Part shown: positions 18,606-27,004 of the stretch, one piece after another
Layout of the letters: each line of letters opens with the position of its first letter
Position numbering within the stretch: the stretch's first letter is position 1
Source: Parerythrobacter_A sp963838735
GTDB taxonomy: Bacteria > Pseudomonadota > Alphaproteobacteria > Sphingomonadales > Sphingomonadaceae
Direction: 5' to 3'
Assembly (NCBI GenBank): GCA_963838735.1
Contig: CAWISG010000002.1
Coordinates: 274,185-338,184 of the forward strand
DNA: 64,000 nt
Translations under genes and position numbers: made by a program
The notes under the pieces: model-generated
The model's input: the letters and a program-made list of their open reading frames with translations, nothing else
Database searches by the model: none
What the model was told of the DNA's origin: nothing

Positions 18606-20111
18606 ATGGATATACCCGCATGGATCGTCGGTCTGATCGGCATCGCGCTGGGCCTGTTGCTCGGCTGGTTCGCCGGATCGCGCCCGGTTGCCGACTTGAA
18701 GGCACGGTTCGATGCGCGCGATGGCGAGGCGCGGGAGCTGGACGCGAAATATCTACGCGCCTTTGCCGATCTGGAGGCCGCGAGGGAGAAGGCCGCGCGG
18801 GTTGACGGGCTGGAGGTGCAACTGCGTGATACCCGCGCCTCGCAAGACGCGGCGCTCGACGGTTTGCGACGCGAAAAGGCCGATCTTGCGTCGCGGCTTG
18901 ATACGCTGAAAAGCGGGACAGCGGCGCGGGAAAAAGCGATGGACGACCGTTATGCCGAACGGGAAAAGCATTTCGAACGTGAGCTCGCGCGATTGGTCGA
19001 TGCAGAGGAAAAACTGCAGGCGAAGTTCAACGAGATTGGGGAGAAGATGCTGGCGGGGGCCAATGCGAAATTCCTCGAAGGGGCGGGCGCGCATCTCGCC
19101 AACCTCAACAGGGAAAGCTTGGCCGAGTTGGAGAAAAAGGCGGGTCCGATCAGCAAGACCTTGGACGACTATCGCAAACGCGTCGAGGAGTTAGAGAAGG
19201 GCCGCAGCGAGGCTTGGCATCAGTTGCAAGGCGTGATCGGCGAAGTGAAGGCAGGCCAGCGCGAGGTTATCGACGGGGCTAACCGTATCACCACCACTTT
19301 GCAGGGCGCCACCAAAGCACGCGGTGATTGGGGCGAATTGCAGTTTGAAAACTTACTTGCACGGTGCAATTTGACCGACCACACTGATTTCCGGCGGGAG
19401 GTCAATGTAAAAGATGCCGATGGCAACGATCTGCGTCCCGATGCCATTATAAACATTCCCGGCGGCCGAAAATTGGTCGTAGATGTGAAGAACGTTTTCA
19501 ACACCTACAAGGAAGCGAACGAGGCGGAAACTGAAGAACAGCGCAGTGTGCTGCTAGCGAAACACGCGAGCGAGCTACGCGGTCACGTAAAGGCGCTGTC
19601 GGCCCGGCGTTATCAGGACCATGTTGATGGATCAGCGGATTTTGTGGTCCTGTTCGTACCCGGTGAGCATGTGTTGTATGCAGCACTGACACAAAGCGAT
19701 GATTTGCTCGACTTCGCGTTGCGTCACAATGTCGTCCTGTCATCGCCCCTCAACTTTATGTCGATCGCCATGACCGTAGCAACCGTATGGCGACAGGCGG
19801 GGGTCCAAGCGGATGCTGACGAAATTGCGAAACTCGGCAAGGAGCTGTACGACCGGCTTGGTGTAGTGGCGCGACATATGGGCAATCTCCGGCGCGATCT
19901 AGGTAAGGCGAACGGCAGCTTCGATGCGCTCGTCGGCTCATTCGACACCAATCTGCGCCGGACCGGTGAGCGGTTCGAGAAACTCAACATCGACACTTCA
20001 GCCAAGGAGTTGACCGAGGCTCTGCCGCTCAATTCGCAGCCGCGTAGATTATCGAATTTCGACGAGGGAGACGAACCAGCACCTCAATCCAGCGTCGCCA
20101 GCACTTCATAG
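18606..20111 (+). CDS. rmuC: DNA recombination protein RmuC
   Basis: RmuC limits inversions and other rearrangements at short inverted repeats; its biochemical role is not settled. The 501-residue protein begins with one membrane segment (about residues 5-24, WIVGLIGIALGLLLGWFAG), then a long coiled coil (30-190). The RmuC nuclease-like domain follows, with RGDWGELQFENLL, RPDAIINIPGG, VVDVKN and FVVLFVPGE. The start is placed at ATG 18606, just before the membrane segment. It ends inside the convergent RNA methyltransferase gene, with a 28-base overlap. Confidence 0.93.
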   Translation: MDIPAWIVGLIGIALGLLLGWFAGSRPVADLKARFDARDGEARELDAKYLRAFADLEAAREKAARVDGLEVQLRDTRASQDAALDGLRREKADLASRLDTLKSGTAAREKAMDDRYAEREKHFERELARLVDAEEKLQAKFNEIGEKMLAGANAKFLEGAGAHLANLNRESLAELEKKAGPISKTLDDYRKRVEELEKGRSEAWHQLQGVIGEVKAGQREVIDGANRITTTLQGATKARGDWGELQFENLLARCNLTDHTDFRREVNVKDADGNDLRPDAIINIPGGRKLVVDVKNVFNTYKEANEAETEEQRSVLLAKHASELRGHVKALSARRYQDHVDGSADFVVLFVPGEHVLYAALTQSDDLLDFALRHNVVLSSPLNFMSIAMTVATVWRQAGVQADADEIAKLGKELYDRLGVVARHMGNLRRDLGKANGSFDALVGSFDTNLRRTGERFEKLNIDTSAKELTEALPLNSQPRRLSNFDEGDEPAPQSSVASTS

Positions 20112-20899
20112 GCCAGCACACCCGCCGCCATCGCGGCGTTAAGGCTGTCGGCGCGCCCGCGCATCGGCATGGTGACGCGCAGGTCGCACGCGGTTTCGTA
20201 GGCTTCGGGCAAGCCTTGCGATTCGTTGCCGACCATGACGAAGCACGGCTCACGATAGGGCGCGCCGCGATAGGGCACCGCGTCGCGCAAGCTCGCGGCG
20301 ACGAGTTGCCCGTCGCCCGCCCGCAGCCATGCGAGGAAATCGGCCCACCGTGCCTGCGCAAGCGATTGCGTGAAAATCGCGCCCATGCTCGCACGTACAG
20401 CCTCGACCCCGAACGGGTCGGTGCAATCGTCGATCAGGATCAGCCCGCCCGCGCCGACTGCGTCCGCCGTGCGCAGCATGGTGCCCAAATTGCCCGGGTC
20501 GCGCAGCGCCTGCGCCACCAGCCAGATCGGCGCGGCATTGCGGTCGATCCGGTCCAGCGCAGTGTCGAGTTCGGCAAAGGCCCCGGCGACGACTTGCGGG
20601 TTCGCCTTGCCGGTGATCTTCGCAAGAATGTCGGGCGTCGTTTCGATCACCGTTCCGCATGCAACATGCACATCGCGTTCCAGCGCGGCGACCAGGGGAT
20701 GCGGATCGCGTCCCGCCGCCATTACCAGCATTTGCGGCACATGGCCGCATTCGCGCGCATCGGTTAGCAGGCGCAGCCCCTCGGCCAGAAACAGGCCTTC
20801 GCGCCGCCGGTGTTTCTTGTCACGCAGGCTGCGCAGCCGCTTGACCACCGGGTTGGAAAATCCAGTGATGGTGTGCCGCTCACCGGCGAGGTCCGGCAC
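20084..20899 (-). CDS. SpoU/TrmH-family RNA 2'-O-methyltransferase
   Basis: The 271-residue protein has the SPOUT knot motifs: ALRDPGNLGTMLRTADAVGA (motif 1), PCFVMVGNESQGLP (motif 2) and a C-terminal SLNAAMAAGVLAYE (motif 3). The N-terminal part (NPVVKRLRSLRDKKHRRREGLFLAEG) is the substrate-binding domain of rRNA methyltransferases of this group. The target RNA is not known. The GTG start at 20899 has GGAG five bases upstream and lies 3 bases after the HPr stop, so it is the last gene of the PTS-type operon. Confidence 0.9.
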   Translation of the reverse strand: MPDLAGERHTITGFSNPVVKRLRSLRDKKHRRREGLFLAEGLRLLTDARECGHVPQMLVMAAGRDPHPLVAALERDVHVACGTVIETTPDILAKITGKANPQVVAGAFAELDTALDRIDRNAAPIWLVAQALRDPGNLGTMLRTADAVGAGGLILIDDCTDPFGVEAVRASMGAIFTQSLAQARWADFLAWLRAGDGQLVAASLRDAVPYRGAPYREPCFVMVGNESQGLPEAYETACDLRVTMPMRGRADSLNAAMAAGVLAYEVLATLD

Positions 20900-20901
20900 A
20901 C

Positions 20902-21180
20902 TCACTCCTCGCCGAACCCGTTCTCGATTAGCGCCGCCAGCTGGTCCATCACCGGCGCGGCATCGTCTCCGCCAACGATCAGCTCGACCACATCGCCCTT
21001 CGCCGCGCCCAGCATCATCAGGTCGAGGATCGACCCGCCCGCCGCGCTGTTGCCGCCTTTCGCGACACGCACCGAAACGGTTTGGGGCGATGCGCTGACC
21101 GCTTCGACAAACCGCGCGCTGGCCCGCGCATGCAGCCCGCGCTGGTTCACGATTGTGAGTGTTTTGCGCAGTTCGCTCAT
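20902..21180 (-). CDS. HPr-family phosphocarrier protein
   Basis: This 92-residue protein has the phospho-acceptor His17 in NQRGLHARAS and the regulatory Ser50 in GGSILDLMML, the site that HPr kinase phosphorylates. No sugar permease genes are near. As in other alphaproteobacteria it probably acts in a regulatory phosphorelay with EIIA and HPr kinase rather than in sugar import. Its start overlaps the EIIA stop by 4 bases. Confidence 0.94.
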   Translation of the reverse strand: MSELRKTLTIVNQRGLHARASARFVEAVSASPQTVSVRVAKGGNSAAGGSILDLMMLGAAKGDVVELIVGGDDAAPVMDQLAALIENGFGEE

Positions 21181-21614
21181 CGCGTTGCCGCCACCTCGCC
21201 GTTCGACGTGCCGTCGCCATCTCCGAGCAGCGCCGACGCCACCGTGATGTAGTTCTTTCCCGCCTCGCAGGCAGCCTTCACCGCATCGGACACGGACATG
21301 CTTTTGCGCGCACCTGCCAGCCTGATCAGCATGGGCAGATTGATGCCGGCGACGACCTCTACCCGGCCCGGTTCGAGCAGGGATATGGCAAGGTTGGACG
21401 GGGTACCGCCGAACAGGTCGGTCAGAATTACCGCGCCGTCGCCGCTATCAACGATGGCGACAGCACTGGCGATGTCCTCGCGCCGGACTTCCATGTCGTC
21501 CTGCGGGCCGATGCAGACTGTCGCCAGTGCCTCCTGCGGGCCGACCACATGCTCCAGCGCGGCGACGAACTCGCCAGCAAGATTGCCATGCGTCACGATG
21601 ACCGCGCCGATCAC
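21177..21614 (-). CDS. PTS EIIA component, mannose family
   Basis: The 145-residue cytosolic protein has the mannose-type IIA fold, with the phosphorylated His9 in IGAVIVTHGNLAGEF and the later ILTDLFGGTPSNLA. It would take phosphate from the neighbouring HPr. No IIB, IIC or IID gene is present here, so it should be regulatory. The GTG start at 21614 is inferred from AAGGG upstream and the family N-terminus. It lies between rapZ and the HPr gene. Confidence 0.9.
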   Translation of the reverse strand: MIGAVIVTHGNLAGEFVAALEHVVGPQEALATVCIGPQDDMEVRREDIASAVAIVDSGDGAVILTDLFGGTPSNLAISLLEPGRVEVVAGINLPMLIRLAGARKSMSVSDAVKAACEAGKNYITVASALLGDGDGTSNGEVAATR

Positions 21615-21654
21615 CGGTGCAGCCCTTGCTTGTGCGGAAAGGCAGCAAGTGAAA

Positions 21655-22575
21655 TCATGTCTGTAAACCTTCGAGCGCGTCCGCCGCGCGCGAGCCGAGA
21701 TTGCGGTGGATGACGGTAGGCGCAAAGCCTGCATCGCGCAGCGCCCCCTCCATCTGCGCAGTGGTAAAGACCGACCGGTGTCGCCCGCCGGTACAGCCGA
21801 ACGCGATGTTGACGTAGCTTTTGCCCTGCGCCCGATAGCGCGGCAGCAGAGTGAGCAGCAGGTCGCGGATCTGGTCGAACACCGTGTCGAATGCGGGGTC
21901 GGTACGGATATGCTCGCCCACGGCGCTATCCAGTCCGGTTTGTTCGCGCAGGCCTTCAACCCAGTGCGGATTGTCGAGGAAGCGCATGTCGAAAACAAGG
22001 TCGGCGAGTGGTGGCGTGCCGCGTGCGAAGCCGAAGCTCGAGATGATAATTGCCATCTCTTCGGGCGCGTCGTCGGCAAAACCTGCCCGCACGGCGCGTT
22101 TCAGGTCGTTGCTGGAATAAGCGGTGGTGTCGATGACCATATCGGCCCAGCGCCGCAGCGGGTCGAGCAGTTCGCGTTCCGCCGTGATGCCCGTACGCAC
22201 CGGCCGGTCATGCGCCATCGGGTGCCGCCGCCGCGTTTCGTTGTAGCGGCGTTCGAGTTCGCCGCTGGCGCAATCGATGAAGAGCGTTGTCAGCTGGATA
22301 TCGTCGCGCGCGTCCAGTTCCTTCACATGCGCGATAATCTCGGCGGGCACGAAGCCGCGAGTGCGCGAATCGAAGCCGATGGCGAGCGGGCCGGGCGCGG
22401 CATCGGCGGAAGATGGAGTAGTGTCGCTGCCCACCATACGGTCGAGCAGGCGGATCGGAAAATTGTCGATGGCTTCCCAGCCCAGGTCTTCCAGCTCGCG
22501 CAGCGCCGTGGTCTTGCCGGCGCCGGACAAGCCGGTCACGAGCAGGATGCGTTGCGGATCGACGGCGCGACTCAT
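21655..22575 (-). CDS. rapZ: RNase adapter/nucleotide-binding protein RapZ
   Basis: The 306-residue protein has Walker A GLSGAGKT at residues 15-22, the DNFP segment, and a C-terminal domain with IAFGCTGGRHRSV. In E. coli RapZ controls GlmS levels through small RNAs; in alphaproteobacteria its role with HPr kinase is less clear. Its start overlaps the hprK stop by 4 bases (ATGA). A longer open frame upstream is the antisense-free extension over hprK and is rejected. glmS itself is 40 kb away in this window. Confidence 0.93.
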   Translation of the reverse strand: MSRAVDPQRILLVTGLSGAGKTTALRELEDLGWEAIDNFPIRLLDRMVGSDTTPSSADAAPGPLAIGFDSRTRGFVPAEIIAHVKELDARDDIQLTTLFIDCASGELERRYNETRRRHPMAHDRPVRTGITAERELLDPLRRWADMVIDTTAYSSNDLKRAVRAGFADDAPEEMAIIISSFGFARGTPPLADLVFDMRFLDNPHWVEGLREQTGLDSAVGEHIRTDPAFDTVFDQIRDLLLTLLPRYRAQGKSYVNIAFGCTGGRHRSVFTTAQMEGALRDAGFAPTVIHRNLGSRAADALEGLQT

Positions 22576-23066
22576 CCCTCGGCCCTGCGCGTTCCGGCGC
22601 GGTTTGGGAACCCCCCGGACGGGCTTACCATCCCTTCGAAACGCAATCCATGCAGGCGCAACGCCTGCTCGATGCGAACAGGTGCGGCGTGGCCGGACAC
22701 GTGCATGGAGAGATGCGGTACTGCTATTCCAGCCAGCATTTCGGACGGCACCGTTTCGATATAGCGCGGCGCATCGTAATTGAACCGGACGACAGGTGCT
22801 GTCGTGCATTCCATCGGTACAATGCCGACATTGCGAATTTCCAGAAGGCCCCGTGTTTGCGGTGCGGGCGCAGCGACGACCGTATCGCCATCGGCCGTCA
22901 GCATTACCCCGTCATCCCCGATCAGCACCGCGCCCCTGTCGATAAGAGCGAGGGTGAGGCTGGACTTGCCGCATCCTGGCGGACCGGACAGCAGCACGCC
23001 GCGCCCCGCAATCGCGACTGCCGTGTATTGGTGCAGAGCGGGAACATCGCCGCTCACGGTTGCCAT
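22572..23066 (-). CDS. hprK: HPr kinase/phosphorylase, short alphaproteobacterial form
   Basis: The 164-residue protein consists of the catalytic domain only, as is usual in alphaproteobacteria. It has Walker A LLSGPPGCGKSS and the HprK signature LLEIRNVGIV. It phosphorylates Ser of HPr (Ser50 in the neighbour). It overlaps the end of the sensor kinase gene by 13 bases and the start of rapZ by 4. This supports one transcript chvI-chvG-hprK-rapZ-EIIA-HPr. Confidence 0.92.
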   Translation of the reverse strand: MATVSGDVPALHQYTAVAIAGRGVLLSGPPGCGKSSLTLALIDRGAVLIGDDGVMLTADGDTVVAAPAPQTRGLLEIRNVGIVPMECTTAPVVRFNYDAPRYIETVPSEMLAGIAVPHLSMHVSGHAAPVRIEQALRLHGLRFEGMVSPSGGFPNRAGTRRAEG

Positions 23067-24688
23067 TCCGCATTGGGGAGACGCAGCACGAGGCGTGCGC
23101 CCGTCCGTTCGCCCTCGCTGTCCATCGCCAGCAAACGGCCATGATGCGCCTCTGCGATGGTGCGCGCCATGGCCAGCCCCAGCCCGCTATGATTGCCGAA
23201 ATCCTCTTCTTTCGGGCGGTCCGAGTGAAAACGGCGAAACACCTTTTCGCGGTCTTCTTCGGGAATGCCGGGTCCGTCGTCTTCGATGGCGAGATCGACG
23301 CATTCATCGGTCACGACGATTGTTACGTACACGCTGCCACTCGCCGGAGAAAACGACGTCGCGTTGTCGAGCAGGTTTTCGATCACCCGCTCCAGCCGCA
23401 GCGGTACGCCCAGGACGGGGGCTTCCGCCATCGGACGGGTAAATTCGATGGCGACATCGCCGTCGCGGCCCCGGCTGGCGCGGCGGTCGAGAATGGCTTG
23501 GGTCAGGGCGGCGAGGTCGATGGGTTCGAACCGGGCGCGCGATATCTCCGCATCGACGCGGCTGGCATCGGAAATCTCGGTCACAAGCCGGTCGATCCGC
23601 CGCACATCATGCTGCGCGATGCCGAGCAGTTGCGCGCGCAAATCGGCATCGTCCACACGGTCGAGCGATTCCACCGCGCTGCGCAGGCTGGCGAGCGGGT
23701 TCTTGATTTCGTGCGCGACATCGGCGGCAAAATGTTCGACCGCATCGATCCGGTCGCGCAGCGTGTCGGTCATGTCCGATACAGCGCGCGCCAGCAGGCC
23801 GATCTCGTCGCGCCGGTCCGGCAGGCGCGGCACCTCCACATCGCGGTCGCGGCCCAACCGTACGCGCTGCGCGGCGGTGGAAAGCGTGCGCAGCGGAATG
23901 ACGATGGTGCGCGCCAGGTACAGCGATAGCAGGATAGAGCCGACCAGAGCGAGGAAGACGCCGATGCCAAGCGTGGTGCGCGCGGCGCGCACGGCTTCGG
24001 TGATGTCGAGCGCGTTGCGCGTCGTCAGCAGGGTGACACCATTGGTGCCCACCGGCGCGGCGGCAGTGATAACGGGCGATCCGTCGGACCAGTCGCGCAG
24101 TTGTATCTGGCTCAGCCCGGTTTCGCGCGCCCGTGCCAGTTCCGGCCAGCTATTGGCGACGTTGGACTCCGGCTCGATATAGTCCTCCACCGGTTCCGCC
24201 GCGACGACGGCATCGAGAACGCGGTCGAGGGTCTGCGCCAGATCATCGGTCCATTCATCGTCGGACGGATCGGCGAAAGTAAAGGCGGGTTCGTCCAGCG
24301 CGAAACTGTCGGCCCATAGCCGACCTTCGGCATCGAAGATGCGCATCCGCATCTGCTGCTCCTTGCCGATCTGGACGAGCAACGCCTCCTGCCGCTCCTT
24401 GGTGGCACCGGCCAGCGCTTCGGCGGTAATCTGTGCCTCGATCCGCGCCAGCTTGTAGCGTTCGCCCAAGAGCTGGCTGCGGTATCCGTCAAGATAGAAT
24501 ATGCCGCCACCCAACAGGGCCAATGGCAGCAGATTCACTGCCAGAATGCGGGTGGTAAGCGACAACCGCCGCGACCAGCTCAACCGTTCCAGCCCGACAT
24601 CGACCAGACCGCTGGGCAAACGCTGCGCCAGCTTCCGTCCGCTACTCGCCGCCCTGTTGTCCGCCACCCTGCCCGTCACGTCAGCCAT
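23054..24688 (-). CDS. chvG: ChvG-like membrane sensor histidine kinase
   Basis: The 544-residue kinase has a first membrane segment near residues 46-66, a periplasmic domain of about 190 residues, a second membrane segment (TLGIGVFLALVGSILLSLYLA), HAMP, and the phosphorylated His in FAADVAHEIKNPLASL. The ATPase domain follows with NLLDNATSFS, DDGPGIP and GLGLAMA. In related bacteria ChvG senses envelope or acid stress. The start at 24688 lies 8 bases inside chvI. The gene order with hprK, EIIA and HPr is the hallmark of the alphaproteobacterial ChvG group. Confidence 0.9.
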   Translation of the reverse strand: MADVTGRVADNRAASSGRKLAQRLPSGLVDVGLERLSWSRRLSLTTRILAVNLLPLALLGGGIFYLDGYRSQLLGERYKLARIEAQITAEALAGATKERQEALLVQIGKEQQMRMRIFDAEGRLWADSFALDEPAFTFADPSDDEWTDDLAQTLDRVLDAVVAAEPVEDYIEPESNVANSWPELARARETGLSQIQLRDWSDGSPVITAAAPVGTNGVTLLTTRNALDITEAVRAARTTLGIGVFLALVGSILLSLYLARTIVIPLRTLSTAAQRVRLGRDRDVEVPRLPDRRDEIGLLARAVSDMTDTLRDRIDAVEHFAADVAHEIKNPLASLRSAVESLDRVDDADLRAQLLGIAQHDVRRIDRLVTEISDASRVDAEISRARFEPIDLAALTQAILDRRASRGRDGDVAIEFTRPMAEAPVLGVPLRLERVIENLLDNATSFSPASGSVYVTIVVTDECVDLAIEDDGPGIPEEDREKVFRRFHSDRPKEEDFGNHSGLGLAMARTIAEAHHGRLLAMDSEGERTGARLVLRLPNAEWQP

Positions 24689-25469
24689 CGGTGAAACTGT
24701 AGCCGGCCCCGTACAGCGTTTCGATCGCACCGAATTCCGGATCGACGCTGCGGAACTTGCGGCGCATCCGCTTGATATGGCTATCGACGGTGCGGTCATC
24801 GACGAAGATATCGTCGGGATACGCCGCATCCATCAGCAGGTTGCGCGACTTGATGACGCCGGGGCGAACGGCCAGTGCTTCCAGCATGAGGAACTCGGTG
24901 ACGGTAAGCGGCACTGCCTGGCCGTCCCAGAGGACATCGTGCCGCGACGGGTCCATTGACAGCCTGCCGCGTTCGATAACGCCCTGCCGATCAGCCTGCC
25001 CCGCCGCATAGCCGGCGTTCGCAACGTCCGAACGCGCATCGGAACGGCGTAGAATTGCGCGGATGCGGGCAGTAAGCAGGCGCAGGCTGAACGGTTTGGC
25101 GATGTAATCGTCCGCGCCCTGTTCCAGCCCAGCTTCCTCGTCTTCCTCCTCATCCTTGCTGGTCAGAAAGATGACGGGAAGGGCCGAGTTTTCGCGCAGG
25201 CGGCGCAGCAGTTCCATGCCGTCCATACGTGGCATCTTGATGTCGAACACCGCCAGATCCGGCGGATTTTCAAGCAGCGCCTTCAGCGCCGCTTCGCCAT
25301 CGGAATACAGCCGCGTGGCATACCCTTCTGCCTGCAAGGCAATGGAAACCGTAGTCAGGATGTTGCGGTCATCATCGACCAGCGCGACCGTTTTCTGTCC
25401 GGCCTGCAGGCTCTGCGTGCCCTCATGCGGTGCGGTTTCTGCGGTGGTGCGGGCGACGTCGCTTTGCAT
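24681..25469 (-). CDS. chvI: ChvI-like response regulator
   Basis: The 262-residue OmpR-type regulator has a receiver domain with acidic pocket VDDD (31-34), phospho-acceptor Asp76 (VFDIKMPRMDG) and the conserved Lys in YIAKPF. A winged helix follows (FLMLEALAVRPGVIKSRNLL, then RTVDSHIKRMRRKF and GAGYSF). About 25 extra residues at the N-terminus are not part of the domain, so the true start may be slightly downstream. It is the first gene of the signalling operon. Confidence 0.92.
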   Translation of the reverse strand: MQSDVARTTAETAPHEGTQSLQAGQKTVALVDDDRNILTTVSIALQAEGYATRLYSDGEAALKALLENPPDLAVFDIKMPRMDGMELLRRLRENSALPVIFLTSKDEEEDEEAGLEQGADDYIAKPFSLRLLTARIRAILRRSDARSDVANAGYAAGQADRQGVIERGRLSMDPSRHDVLWDGQAVPLTVTEFLMLEALAVRPGVIKSRNLLMDAAYPDDIFVDDRTVDSHIKRMRRKFRSVDPEFGAIETLYGAGYSFTDG

Positions 25470-25625
25470 AAGGGCAAGCTAGCGGTTTGCATCCGCGCGC
25501 ACAACGATGCTGCATCGCCACGACGGGACGCCGCGGTTTCCCTGAAACCCGATCGCTTGCGGGCCGTTGTCCGGAATGAAGGGAGCCGCATTCGCCGCGC
25601 ATCCGTAATTTTCAGGAGGGATAAC

Positions 25626-25946
25626 ATGAGCCTGTTCGACAGCATCCTTGGTGCCGCACACGACCATCCTACGGTCAAAAACCTTGCCGACAAGATCGGT
25701 GTGGACCCCGCAACCGCCGAAAAGGCAATCGCCGGACTGGCATCCGCACACAGGGAAGAAGGCGACACGGTAGAGCTGGCCGCCGGAAAAACCGGCATCG
25801 ACGCCGGTATCCTGGGTCAGGTGCGCGAGCACATCGGCGGCGAAGGCTCGCTGGGCAAGTTCATGCAGATTCTCGACGCCGACCATGATGGCAATCCGCT
25901 GAACGATATTGCCGCAAAAGCCGGCAGCCTGTTCGGGAAGAAATAG
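25626..25946 (+). CDS. Small DUF937-like protein
   Basis: The 106-residue soluble protein has no signal peptide. It reads as helical repeats (SLFDSILGAAHDHPTVKNL, GVDPATAEKAI) and resembles the DUF937/YidB type, whose role is unknown. A strong AGGAGGG precedes the ATG at 25626. The next gene follows one base after its stop and is a larger DUF937 protein, so they form a pair ended by the terminator at 26466. Divergent from chvI. Confidence 0.72.
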   Translation: MSLFDSILGAAHDHPTVKNLADKIGVDPATAEKAIAGLASAHREEGDTVELAAGKTGIDAGILGQVREHIGGEGSLGKFMQILDADHDGNPLNDIAAKAGSLFGKK

Positions 25947-25947
25947 C

Positions 25948-26457
25948 ATGAACCTGGGTCAGCTATTGCAGCAAAGCGGCGCGATCACCTCGATGGCACG
26001 CGAACTGAACATTGACGAGAGAACGGCACAGACGGGCGCGGGCGCGTTGCTGCCCGCAATCGTCGCGGGGATGGGTCGCAGCGCTACCGGGGGCGGCGGC
26101 GGTGTCGGGAACGGTCTTGGCGGGCTGGCCGGGGCGATCCTAGGCGGCGGCGGCGGCGGTCTGCTTGAATCCGTGCTCGCGCCGAAACAAACGCCGGTCA
26201 ATCAGGGCAACGATATCCTCGGCAGCATTTTCGGGACCAAGGATGTCAGCCGTTCGGTCGCCAGCGAAGTTTCGGGTGTGACCGGTATTGACGAAAGCCT
26301 ATTGAAGAAGATGCTGCCCATTCTCGCGATGGCGGTTGCCGGGTATCTTGCGAAAGGTGGCGGACAATCGAGCGGGCAATCGAGCGGGCAGCAGGGCGGC
26401 GGCGGTGCGCTCGGCGGCATTCTAGGCTCAATCGTCGGCGGACTGGCGGCGCGATAA
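25948..26457 (+). CDS. DUF937 domain protein with glycine-rich linkers
   Basis: The 169-residue protein begins NLGQLLQQSGAITSMARELN, the DUF937 N-terminus, and has ERTAQTGAGALLPAIVAGM. Two very Gly-rich stretches (about residues 48-72 and 134-165) flank a helical segment with SVASEVSGVTGIDESLLKKML. A short SGQSSGQ repeat is present. No signal peptide or catalytic motif is visible. Cotranscribed with the preceding small gene and ended by a clear terminator. Confidence 0.8.
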   Translation: MNLGQLLQQSGAITSMARELNIDERTAQTGAGALLPAIVAGMGRSATGGGGGVGNGLGGLAGAILGGGGGGLLESVLAPKQTPVNQGNDILGSIFGTKDVSRSVASEVSGVTGIDESLLKKMLPILAMAVAGYLAKGGGQSSGQSSGQQGGGGALGGILGSIVGGLAAR

Positions 26458-26465
26458 GTGCAAAC

Positions 26466-26493
26466 GGGGAGGCAGACGCCTCCCCTTATTTTT
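26466..26493 (+). terminator. Rho-independent terminator of the DUF937 pair
   Basis: GGGGAGGC (26466-26473) and GCCTCCCC (26478-26485) form a perfect 8-pair stem with an AGAC loop, followed by TTATTTTT. It begins 8 bases after the DUF937 stop. On the other strand the stem lies just after the DUF421 stop, so it may also stop leftward transcription, although the leftward U-run is weak. This is the best intrinsic terminator in the window. Confidence 0.92.
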
Positions 26494-27004
26494 GCCGCAC
26501 GTTGTCGATCAGCTTCGAGTCCAGACTGTCTCCGTGCAAGACCGACACGTCGCCGGTGGTTTCGAGCACGACGGCGCGCACCTCGGACATCTTCATGACA
26601 TTCGCCTCGCGCAGCTTGGCAATCAGGTCCGATTTCGCGACGCGGGAGGATTGCATCGCCTCTTCGCAAAACGCCCCGTCGCGCATCAGCAGTATGGGTT
26701 CATTCTGCATGATCGCCTCCACGGTATCCGAAGACTTGCGCAGCACGGCCGCAACGAACTGGACGAGGAACAGCGCGACCATGCCGGCGATGACCTGTCC
26801 ATAGCCGGACCATTGCGTAGCCTGCGCGCCGCCCGCAACCAGCGAGCCGAGCGCAACAGTCATGATGAAGTCGAAATTCGTCATCTTGGACAGCGAGCGC
26901 AGGCCGACGATGCGGACCAGCACGACGACCATGCACAGTGCAATGGCCCCGAGTATACTGCCGCGCAGGATGACATCGAGCCAGGCGATATCAGGCGTGA
27001 ACAT
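26486..27004 (-). CDS. DUF421 inner-membrane protein (YetF/YcaP type)
   Basis: The 172-residue protein has three hydrophobic segments in the first 90 residues (around GSILGAIALCMVVVLVRIVG, FIMTVALGSLVAGG and VIAGMVALFLVQFVAAVL). A soluble DUF421 domain follows with NEPILLMRDG and an acidic ending. RSLSKMTNFDF is the family signature. The function is not established. Its ATG overlaps the DUF885 stop by one base (TGATG pattern), so it is coupled to that gene. Its stop sits in the U-run of the opposing terminator. Confidence 0.9.
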   Translation of the reverse strand: MFTPDIAWLDVILRGSILGAIALCMVVVLVRIVGLRSLSKMTNFDFIMTVALGSLVAGGAQATQWSGYGQVIAGMVALFLVQFVAAVLRKSSDTVEAIMQNEPILLMRDGAFCEEAMQSSRVAKSDLIAKLREANVMKMSEVRAVVLETTGDVSVLHGDSLDSKLIDNVRQK

